Assembly (NCBI RefSeq): GCF_003364265.1
Contig: NZ_NXLW01000007.1
Coordinates: 32,440 to 96,439, forward strand
DNA: 64,000 bases
Direction: 5' to 3'
Origin: Helicobacter aurati
GTDB lineage: Bacteria > Campylobacterota > Campylobacteria > Campylobacterales > Helicobacteraceae
Position 1 is the first letter of the stretch. Every line of letters begins with the position of its first letter. A program made the position numbers and the translations under genes. A model generated the notes under the pieces. It was not told the DNA's origin. It ran no database searches and saw only the letters and a list, made by a program, of their open reading frames with translations. Below, piece by piece: positions 55,031-63,226 of the stretch.

Positions 55031-56167
55031 ATCATCAAAACCTTACCCCTTAACCAAATCTTGCAAGGCAATAGCTTAAAGCTACTACAAACAATCCCTG
55101 ATTGTAGTATTGATTTAATCTTTGCTGACCCGCCCTATTTTATGCGTGTTGAAGGTAGCTTACAAAGACCAGAGGGGAGTGATTTTAGCGGTTGCGATGA
55201 TATTTGGGATAGCTTTAGAGACAATGCAGATTATGTAAAATTTAGCAAAAAGTGGCTTAGAGAGTGTAAGAGAATCCTAAAGCCTAATGGAAGTCTATGG
55301 GTGATTGGCTCAATGCAGTGCATTTATAGCCTTGGTGGGGTTATGCAAGAATTAGGCTTTTGGTTTATTAATGATGTGATTTGGCATAAAAGCAACCCTA
55401 CGCCAAACTTTCGTGGCACGAGGCTGAATAACTCGCACGAAACTCTCCTTTGGGCGACAAAGGACAAAAAGGCGAAATATACTTTTAATTATAAAACGGC
55501 AAAAGAGCTAAATTGCGAGATTGTAGGCTTTGAAAATGGAGGGCGTAAGCAGCTAGGCAGTGTGTGGAAAATCCCTGTTTGTAGTGGCAAAGAAAGGCTT
55601 AAAGATATAAATGGAGATAAACTCCATAATACTCAAAAGCCAGAATCACTTCTCTATCGCATAATCGCCATTAGCTCTAAACTAGGCGATATTGTGCTAG
55701 ACCCCTTTGGCGGGACGATGACCACAGTAGCAGTGGCAAAGAGGCTTGGCAGGAATTACATAAGCTTTGAGCAAAACCCTAAGTATATTGAGTATGGCAG
55801 GAAGCGACTAGATTCTATTGCTTTTGAGGATTGCCCCATTACAAGGGCGGAGTTTGACAAAAAGCCCTTGAAAGTAAGCCTAAAAGAGATGATTGAAACG
55901 GGGTTTTTGCATATTGGGGAGAAGCTCTCCCTTAAAAGCACCGCATTTGAGGCGACACTTACAGATGAGGGGAAGCTTGAGTTTGAAGGAGGGATTTATG
56001 ATATTCACTCTCTTGCTGCTTATCTTAAAAAGGCAAAAGCAAAAAGACTGAATGGCTTTGTTTATTGGGAAGTAAAAAGGGGGGATGGTAGAATCTTGCT
56101 AAGGGATATAAGAGAAAAATGTAGGAGTTTTGAATTTACAAAAAAGGAATGTGATGAGATACATTAG
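55031..56167 (+). CDS. CcrM/HinfI-like adenine methyltransferase, orphan, with non-standard start
   Basis: About 378 residues. Beta class: FADPPYFM near residue 33, KPNGSLWVIGSMQCIYSLGG (~88), HKSNPTPNFRGTRLNNSHETLLWA (~120), then SAM motif DPFGGTMTTVAVAKRLGR (~220). The C-terminal IETGFLHIGEKLSLKS (~290) matches the CcrM extension. Closeness to CcrM/HinfI predicts GANTC as target. No endonuclease gene is adjacent. The homologous N-terminus (IKTLPLNQILQGN) begins right after AAAGGAG, but the start position reads ATC; the first standard start codon is TTG at 55061, 32 bases from the ribosome site. Motif I has Met where Gly is expected (GTMTT). Confidence 0.8.
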   Translation: MIKTLPLNQILQGNSLKLLQTIPDCSIDLIFADPPYFMRVEGSLQRPEGSDFSGCDDIWDSFRDNADYVKFSKKWLRECKRILKPNGSLWVIGSMQCIYSLGGVMQELGFWFINDVIWHKSNPTPNFRGTRLNNSHETLLWATKDKKAKYTFNYKTAKELNCEIVGFENGGRKQLGSVWKIPVCSGKERLKDINGDKLHNTQKPESLLYRIIAISSKLGDIVLDPFGGTMTTVAVAKRLGRNYISFEQNPKYIEYGRKRLDSIAFEDCPITRAEFDKKPLKVSLKEMIETGFLHIGEKLSLKSTAFEATLTDEGKLEFEGGIYDIHSLAAYLKKAKAKRLNGFVYWEVKRGDGRILLRDIREKCRSFEFTKKECDEIH

Positions 56168-56631
56168 GCGGATACGATGTAAACATTGCAAATAAACAAA
56201 GATATATCAAATATTTTAAAACCATTCATTCCCTTTATGCAGTTATGGAAGCTGTATTGTAGTTTGTCATTTTGAGGGCGACAATCCCGAAGTCCCTCAA
56301 TACAGATTCAAAAGAGATTCTTCGCAATGCTTTAGAATGACAAATAAAGATTCTTGTCATTTGACACTAAAAAGGAAATTTTAAGCAAAATATAAAATAG
56401 AGATGCAAGGATTGTCAGACTTAAGCATTGTCGATATTTCTCTATCTTGGAGAATAGAGGAATTACTTGCATGAATGGGCAAATTATGCAAGTCATAGCT
56501 CTTTTCAAGAGTTTTGCTCAAGGCTAACGCGGTGAGCGAAGCGGATTTGTCTTTGCAGATGGAAATTGGGGATTGTAGATATGATAAAATGCGAAATGCG
56601 TCTATATTAAGCTTGATGATTAAGGATAAAC
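56168..56631. other. non-coding stretch with repeats
   Basis: It holds a dispersed element (56263-56340: TTTGTCATTTTGAGGGCGAC, CCTCAATACAG, AGATTCTTCGCAATGC, AGAATGACAAA). An 87-codon reverse frame (56381-56644) without ribosome site, homology or codon pattern is not accepted as a gene. Nothing else seen. Confidence 0.5.
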
Positions 56632-58889
56632 ATGGAATTTGCACAATTGCTAAAATTTCGAATCGGGGACAAGATTAAGGGTAAATATCGCAAAAAGGGA
56701 TAAGGGAAATGGAATTTTATTATGCGAATATAATCAGCAAAAGTATGAATTTAAGCCTTTGCTTAAAGGTAAAAATACAGAGGGGATTCTATCACAAGAA
56801 GCCCATAGGCTAACAAGCATAAAACACCCAAATATCCATAATATCGAGGTTTTAGAGGATGATGAGTATTTCTACCTTGTTAGCCAACGAGATTTACAAG
56901 CAAGGTCATTATCGAATATTATTTTTCGAGATAATGATGACGAAATTTGGTTTGAAAAGCTCATGCTTGGAATCCACAAAAAAAGCACTACCTAATCTCC
57001 CTTGTGTCATAACCACTATACTCTCTTTAAGGGTATGTGCGGTACTAAGCAAGGGGAGGTTCTCTCTCTGCATAATATCTGAAACCTTAATAAATAATTC
57101 ACGACCGAGCCTGCCGCCAGGATGAAACAAAGCAAAATCTTCTTTGCTAAAGTTACGAGCGCACATAAGACAGACAGCAAGGGCATCCCCCATTGCCATA
57201 GCTAATGTAGTTGAAGTAGTAGGTGCTGTTTGTATCGGACATGCCTCTGTTTCTATAAGAAGAGGAAGAAAATAATCACCCATACGCGAGATGGTAGAAT
57301 TTCTTGCTTTCGATAAAGTAATAATAGGGATATTCCTGCGCTTGATATGGGGTAAAATACTACTAATCTCTTCACTTTCGCCACTATAGCTGATTGCTAA
57401 AACACAATCTTTGGTGTCTAGCATACCTAAATCGCCGTGCATTGCTTCTGTAGGATGAATGAAAAAACTTGGAGTCCAAAAAGCTTTGAGCTTAGATTCT
57501 ATGGTGGATTCTGATATTTTATTGATACAAGGACCACCCGGCACAGGGAAGACCACGACAATTGTTGAGATTGTGCAACGATATCTTAAAGCAAATAAGC
57601 GCGATAAAATCCTTGTTGTCTCGCAAAGCAATCAAGCAGTGGATAATGTGCTAGAGAAAATTTGCGAAAATATCAAAGCAATAAGAGTGGGCAAGGTAGA
57701 AAAGACAGAGGATGGCGAAAGAACAAAAGTAAGCGAGATTGCGTAAAACTACACCGCAGAGCGAGTGCTAGATACGCTCATTAAGGATACAATACAAAGG
57801 ATTAGAGGCAATAGCACCGATAAGCCAGAATTGAAGCAAATTCAGCAAGAATTTTTGCAAACTTTGCAAACACTTAGTCAAAAGATTTCAGAAACAAATA
57901 GTCAAAATGAAAAGACGGTTGATTCTGAACTTGCAGAGAGATTCTTAAAACATATTCGCGTGTTTTTTGGCACATTGATAGGCATTAGCTCTTATAAGGA
58001 TTTTAAGGGTATGCAATATGATTTAGCCATTGTAGATGAGGCGGGAAGAGCATTTTTAAGCGAGTTGTTAGTGCCGCTTATTAAAGCAAGAAAGATTATT
58101 TTAGTAGGCGATCATAAGCAGTTAGCCCCGATTGCCAAAGATGAGGTTGTGCCATTTTTATCTAAACAAGACACTACAAAAGAACAAGTTATAGAATCCT
58201 TTTTTGGGAGATTTTATGAAAGAATGAAAGAGGCAGGAAAAGAAAATCTCTATCATTTCTTAAACACCAACTACCGCGCCCATAGCGATATTTGTAGGCT
58301 GTATAATGAAGCTTTCTATGGAGGGGAATTACGCACACCAGAGACATTAAAACGTGAGCATGGTTTGTCGTATTCATCAAACATAATTTTGCTCTCTACA
58401 AGTAAGCTTAGCAATAAAGATGCCAAGCAAGATAAGAGTATAGAAGGCTGGTACAATCTATACCATATAGAAATCATACAAAAAGAGCTAGAAAAAATAC
58501 ACAAAGAACTCCAAGAGAGAGGCTTAGAAAAGAGCATAGGCATTATCACCCCCTATCGCTTGCAAGCCAAAAAGTTGCGTGAGTGCTTGAAAGAGTTTAG
58601 GGGCAAGGTAGATATAGGAACAGTAGATAGCTTTCAAGGGAGCGATAGAGATATTATTATTTATGATTCTGTACGTAGTGGCAACAAGGGGCAAAATATT
58701 ACTTTTATCTCTGATGAAAAGCGGCTCAATGTCTCGCTTTCGAGAGCTAAGGAGCTTTTGATTATCGTAGGAGATGCGGACTTTCTTTATTTTGCTAAAA
58801 CAGAGGGTAACAATCCATTTAAGAACATACTAGAAATAATTGATAAAGACAAAGCAAAAAATGTAATCGAGCTAAAGGATAGGCGATGA
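56632..58889 (+). pseudogene. kinase-like/COG1112 superfamily 1 helicase, broken (Mokosh MkoA-like)
   Basis: It starts MEFAQLLKFRIGDKIKGKYR, loses frame near 56700, then continues GILLCEYNQQKYEFKPLLKG and EAHRLTSIKHPNIHNIEVLE with DDEYFYLVSQ, which resembles the N-lobe of a protein kinase. At 56964 it is interrupted by a reverse copy of kdsD DNA up to 57475. Then the helicase follows: Walker A LIQGPPGTGKTTT, an in-frame TAA at 57744, motif II IVDEAGRAF, motif III VGDHKQLAPIA, NTNYRAHSDI, IGIITPYRLQAKKLRE, GTVDSFQGSDRDII and RLNVSLSRAKELL. So there is a frameshift, an insertion (with loss of intervening helicase sequence) and a stop. Its stop overlaps the PLD gene start (ATGA). Confidence 0.75.
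56964..57475 (-). pseudogene. exact partial copy of kdsD inside the helicase gene
   Basis: 512 bases read in reverse as the middle of arabinose-5-phosphate isomerase (HPTEAMHGDLGMLD through ...VSDIMQRENLPLL, GRLGSAFFVDSK). It is identical, base for base as far as I could compare, to 63489-64000, where the window ends. The copy may therefore continue further in the original only if that sequence also reads CCAAAAAG. It has no start or end of its own. Confidence 0.9.
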
Positions 58890-60261
58890 AAAATATTGAG
58901 AAAGAAATGTTAGTGCAAAAATTTAGTGATTATTATTGTGATGAGAGCGAAGATGATGAGGCAAAGAACTTTAGGCTCTATGATATATACAAGAGCTTTA
59001 TTATCCTTATTTAGTAGTTAATGTGGATTATTATGCAATAGAATCTAAGAGCATTCATCAAATCGAATTGAAAATTTTAGATATGATAGAGATACTCTCA
59101 AGCACTAAATATGATAATTTGCATGAAAAGCTAAAAGCACTCACGCAATTAGATGAAGAGGTTTTTGATAGCATTATTAGCGATTTGCATTTAAAGGGAT
59201 ATATCACTTCTTTACCTTTAGCACTTAGTGCTAAAGGTAAAGAAGTGAAAAATAAGCCAGAAGAGATAAAAAGTGCTGATTCTAAGAAATTGTGTATAGA
59301 TTCCATTATGGGGGAGATTGAATCTTTTGAAAATGATGATAAGAAAACTAAATACAAAAAGCCCCAAGACCTACCCAAAGATGCCATAGAGCTTAAGCCA
59401 AAGCTATCTTTTAGCCCAAGCACACAAACTTTAAATGAGGAATTTGCTGATAATAAAACTTTGCGAACCTGCCTGATTGAAGCACTTGAGAACATAGAAT
59501 CTAGGGATTCTAACGCAGATAAAGAAGCTCAAAAAACTCAAAGAAAAGTGTGGGATATTGAAGAAGTAGTGCCAAATAGAAATAGCAAGATTTTTCAAAA
59601 ACTTATCTGCTTATTTTATCAGTATAAAGACGAGAAAGACAAGATTCTCATTGTGGATTCTGATTATGAAAAAAATGAAGCACTCACACAAAGAGTTGAA
59701 AAGATATTAGAGACAGATAAATTAGAACCTTTAACTAATCCAAAGAATTCATCCAACAAATGGGAGGAACACACAGAGGAGAAAAGCAAAAGTAAGGAAA
59801 GATTAAGCTTTGAAGAGGGTCAGAATATTTTAGTCTATGATTTCCCTCGTTATTTAATCTATGCTTTACAAAATGCCATAAGAACTATCCATATTAGTTC
59901 GCCTTGGATTAAAATTAAAGCCCTAAAGAGATATGAGGAGCATATAGAAAATGCTCTAAAGCGAGGTGTGGAGGTATCTATAAAATATGGCTTTGCCAAT
60001 GATAAAAAGAAAAATAAAAAATCAGATATTGATGTAGAAAGTCAAGAAATTTTTGATAGATTTGCAGAAAAATACCCTCATTTTAAGCCAATAAATGGGC
60101 ATTCTCACGCAAAAGTTTTGATTTTTGATAATGAATGGGTTATCAAGGGTAGTTTTAATTGGTTTTCTTTTGGTGTTGATGAACATGATAAAAATACCGC
60201 TAAGGAAGAGGGATTGCTTACAAAAAACAAAGAAACGATTAAAAAAGCAAGGAAGAGCTAA
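58886..60261 (+). pseudogene. PLD-family nuclease gene, frameshifted near its start (Mokosh MkoB-like)
   Basis: The ATG at 58886 overlaps the helicase stop. It reads MKNIEKEMLVQKFSDYYCDE to DIYK, then hits a stop; the next frame takes up exactly there with ELYYPYLVVNVDYYAIESKS, so one A is missing near 58991. From 59023 the frame is open for 412 codons. Near the C-terminus a perfect HKD motif is found, HAKVLIFDNEWVIKGSFNW (HxK-x4-D-x6-GSxN, ~residue 362 of the long frame). One HKD implies a dimeric nuclease. The centre is Lys/Glu-rich and probably helical. An internal start may still give a shortened product. Confidence 0.75.
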
Positions 60262-60294
60262 AAGGAAGAGTTTCATAGAATCTAAAAGCTTGAT

Positions 60295-61605
60295 TTACAC
60301 TCCATTGATGAAATCCCACACAATCAGCCCAAAAAGCCCTAGCAATAGCATAGGCAAAGTAACCACAAACGCCACAGCCATATAATGTGTAAATCTGATA
60401 GGGATACCGCGAGATTTAAGGCTCTCTAGCCATAGCAAAGTCGCTAGTGAGCCTATGGGGGTGAGCTTACAGCCGATATTACAACCTAGTAAGTGTGCCA
60501 TTATCAGGCTATCCATAGAATCCAAATGAGACATAAAGTCAGAAAATGCAAGATTACCCAGCATAACCATAGGCAAATTATTCATCGCACTGCTTCCGAT
60601 ACTGCTTGCAAAGCCTATGCTTAATATCTGCAAAGCTTTGGGTAAAGCGATGAAATGCGAGAGATTATTGCTAAGAAGTTGTAAAATCCCGCCATTTTTT
60701 AGCCCAAAAACAACAATAAACAATCCCAAAGAAAATAGCACAATGCCAAATGGAGCGTTTTTAACGCATTCGAGCAATTCTAGCTTCGCATTCCTTTTGC
60801 CATAGAGCAATGCCATAAATGCACACAGAAGCGTAAAGCTAGAGAGGAAAATAGCAAGTGTATGTGCAAACAAAATGCCCATTACTAGCAAAAGCAATAC
60901 ACCAAAGCAAAAGATTATCGTGGGGATAGAGATAAGGCTTGGGGCGTATTGGAATTCAAGTTTTGGCGGCACAAATGGCTTGAGGAGAAGCCAAAAACAC
61001 AGACAACCAATGATGACAAAAACTTGCGGTAAAAACATCAGCACACTAAAATCAAAAGAAGAGATTCTAAAGAAATGTGCGGTGATGATATTGGTGAGAT
61101 TGGAGATGATAAAAGGATTGGAGGCAAAATCGCTTATGAAGCTCACAAGCAATAAAAAGAGGATTAAAGGCGTGAAGAATCCTTTTGTTTTGTGGGGTTT
61201 AAAAAGCGTAAGGATTAGTGGCGTGAGGATTAAAATCGCACCATCGTTTGCAAAAAATGCCCCCAAAAAAGCCCCAAAAAAGACGAGAAAAACATAGAAT
61301 CTGAAAGTAGAAAGGCTATGGATACCATTAGTCTGTGCGCCAAGCAGTAAAATAAGCAGGTTAGATAAAAAGGCAAAAAACCCTAGCCTCTCAAACGCAA
61401 GGGTGAGCAAGATAAGCCCGATAAGCGTCAATGTGCTATCCCATACCATTCCCCACACAAACCAAATATCGCTTAGATTCACTACATTTAAAAGATAAGC
61501 CCCCATAGCCCCCAAAGTGCTAAATACCCACAAGGGCAGCCCAAAAGGACGCCAATAAATCAATAACATTGTAAGGGCAAAGAGGCTAAGAGCTATGAAA
61601 TCCAT
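60295..61605 (-). CDS. arsB: ArsB-type arsenite efflux permease
   Basis: About 436 residues from the ATG at 61605 (AAGG nine bases upstream); an extension to 61659 is open, but has no site. Eleven or twelve membrane helices. Family motifs: the WRPFGLPLWVFSTLGA start, FGAFLGAFFANDGAILILTPLI (~105), SFISDFASNPFIISNLTNII (~155), IGSSAMNNLPMVMLGNLAF (~330) and IGCKLTPIGSLATLLWL (~375). It exports arsenite or antimonite, alone or with ArsA. No arsR, arsC or arsA neighbour. Related SLC13-like carriers transport other anions, so the substrate is probable, not certain. Confidence 0.85.
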   Translation of the reverse strand: MDFIALSLFALTMLLIYWRPFGLPLWVFSTLGAMGAYLLNVVNLSDIWFVWGMVWDSTLTLIGLILLTLAFERLGFFAFLSNLLILLLGAQTNGIHSLSTFRFYVFLVFFGAFLGAFFANDGAILILTPLILTLFKPHKTKGFFTPLILFLLLVSFISDFASNPFIISNLTNIITAHFFRISSFDFSVLMFLPQVFVIIGCLCFWLLLKPFVPPKLEFQYAPSLISIPTIIFCFGVLLLLVMGILFAHTLAIFLSSFTLLCAFMALLYGKRNAKLELLECVKNAPFGIVLFSLGLFIVVFGLKNGGILQLLSNNLSHFIALPKALQILSIGFASSIGSSAMNNLPMVMLGNLAFSDFMSHLDSMDSLIMAHLLGCNIGCKLTPIGSLATLLWLESLKSRGIPIRFTHYMAVAFVVTLPMLLLGLFGLIVWDFINGV

Positions 61606-61659
61606 AAGAGATTGCCTTGAATATTTCTGTGATTTGTAAGATTCTAAGCTTTTTACCAA

Positions 61660-61914
61660 TAAGCTTTGTCAAATGGACAAACGCTTTTAAGCTTGAGCTT
61701 TATTTTACCCATTTGCCTTTATCAAATCCTAAAGAATGCGTGAATTTAAGCGAGATTCAGTCTTTACGAAACGATGTATTATGAGACTTATAACAAATGC
61801 AAATACTTGGACTAAAGTATTTATTAATGGATGGCGACACAAGAGAGTCAATGCGTAGTGGTTTGACAAAGGTTTTTTTTGGAGATTCTAAAGGCTTTAG
61901 ATAGGGGGGATTCA
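61660..61914. other. gene-free stretch upstream of arsB
   Basis: AT-rich. It should contain the arsB promoter on the reverse strand. Short frames only; no RNA gene recognised. Confidence 0.4.
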
Positions 61915-62225
61915 AATTGTCGCTCTGAAAAAGATTCCGAATCTTGTCATTCTGAAGAAGCACGAAGTGCGACTGAAGAATCCCAAAAGCGCAAATAAGA
62001 GATTCTTCACTTGCTATGCAAGTTCAGAATGACAGAGACGCTTCACAAGCGTTTAGCATGACAGAGAATAAAAAAACAACAATAATAAATCCCTGTCATT
62101 CTGAGAGCGACAAGCCCGAAGAATCTTATTTAATGGATTTTTATAGGGATTCTTCAGTTTCTATGAAACTTCAGAATGATAGAGATACTTCACATTCGTT
62201 CAGTATGACAGGGATAGAGATTCTA
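61915..62225. repeat. tandem cluster of dispersed palindromic elements
   Basis: AATTGTCGCTCTGAAAAAG (61917), CTTGTCATTCTGAAGAAGC + ACGAAGTGCGACTGAAGAAT, GAGATTCTTCACTTGC...TTCAGAATGACAG, CCCTGTCATTCTGAGAGCG + ACAAGCCCGAAGAATC, GGATTCTTCAG...CTTCAGAATGATAG and GAGATACTTC...CAGTATGACAG. At least three complete inverted pairs. Chance frames through this region are not genes. Confidence 0.8.
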
Positions 62226-62258
62226 AAGAGATATTTATCCCTACGGGAATTGTGCAAG

Positions 62259-62350
62259 TATGGGCAAGAACTTCGTTCGTGCAGTCGCTAACACTCCCGC
62301 ATTGGGCAAGCCCTCGCACAATCCGCAAGGATTTTGCCCACACTTGCAAA
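62259..62350. repeat. ~97-bp palindromic repeat, copy 2
   Basis: Same block order as 40204-40302 (GGGCAAGAACTTCG..., GCAGTCGC, GGGCAAGCCCTCGCACAATC, CGCAAGGATTTTGCCCACAC). The ends are inverted: TGCAAGTATGGGCAA before and TTGCCCACACTTGCA after. Confidence 0.75.
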
Positions 62351-62599
62351 TAGGACAATGATGAGAATCAACATGACAGAGTAGATTCTTGTTAAGGTGT
62401 TGCGTGGCTTGGGTGCTACGCCGTTCCTGCTTTGTACGCCGTTTAGCAAAGCGACATCTAAGCAGATTCGTCCACTTGGTTAGGTTTTCTTTATTTGCAC
62501 AAATTTCCCAAAAGCGATGCGCTAACTTTAGCAGACGTCTCATCATCGAGCATGCCGCAAATGGTTCTAAGTTATTGTTCAAACTATGATAAACTCTTT

Positions 62600-63033
62600 A
62601 TTTGTAAAACGTTAAAGGGGAATATCCCATGGAAGAAAAGTACTATAACAATAAACGGAATAGAATATTGGCGAATTAATGGAAATTATTTAGCAAACAA
62701 AAGCATGGAAATTTTGATATTGCTAATCAATAACTAAACCTTAAGAAATTGCTTTGGCTGTATTGATTGCGAGAGTTGTATAAGCTGCAATAATTGCAAC
62801 CGATGTTCTCATTGTATCGACTTGGAATTCTACAACAATAGCTATCATTGCAAGAGCTGTAAAATTGTAATGGGTGTTCCTATTGTCAAGAGTGTGAATT
62901 CTGTCAGACTTGCCAATATTGCCAACGATGCAATTTTATGGGGGGGTACGATTATATTCAAGATAATGTTATGTTGCCTATTCGTCCTTTTTACAGCAAA
63001 ATTCTTTTCAATCGGTCAATCAATTATGGGTAA
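62600..63033 (+). pseudogene. cysteine-rich CxxC-repeat protein, frameshifted
   Basis: From about 62750 the frame reads CFGCIDCESCISCNNCNRC and SHCIDLEFYNN, then YHCKSC. After a frame change near 62865 it continues CSYCQECEFCQTCQYCQRC, then NFMGGYDYIQDNVMLPIRPF and a stop at 63031. Cysteine falls at every third residue over ~40 positions. Upstream text INGIEYWRINGNYLANKS (62650-62710) may be the N-terminal part in yet another frame. G7 at 62940-62946 lies in the last section. At least two frameshifts, so no full product. Confidence 0.65.
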
Positions 63034-63226
63034 TGCCCCTTAAGAAACAAGGAAGCAACTTATCTTTCATTATAAAATTCTTTCTTATAATAATTCTTTA
63101 ATCAATAAAAAATGGTTTAAGGCAAACCTCGACTAGCGAGGGATTAAGAAACACAAAGAACTTGAAAAACCTATAACATTACATACAACAAAACACAGCA
63201 AACCACACTTTCAAGCACCAAAATAG
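63034..63226. other. intergenic region downstream of kdsD
   Basis: AT-rich, no gene or clear terminator hairpin seen. The CxxC pseudogene and kdsD converge on it. Confidence 0.4.

Noticed and set aside
56381..56644. 87-codon reverse frame before the helicase
   Set aside because: No start site, no recognisable motif, and partly overlaps the start of the helicase pseudogene and repeat DNA.
57000..57475. A second working kdsD gene
   Set aside because: Only the middle 512 bases are present, with neither start nor CBS end; it is a fragment.
62016..62582. Open frames on both strands (91 and 113 codons) between arsB and the CxxC gene
   Set aside because: They consist of the repeat elements; similar frames arise wherever the element is present.
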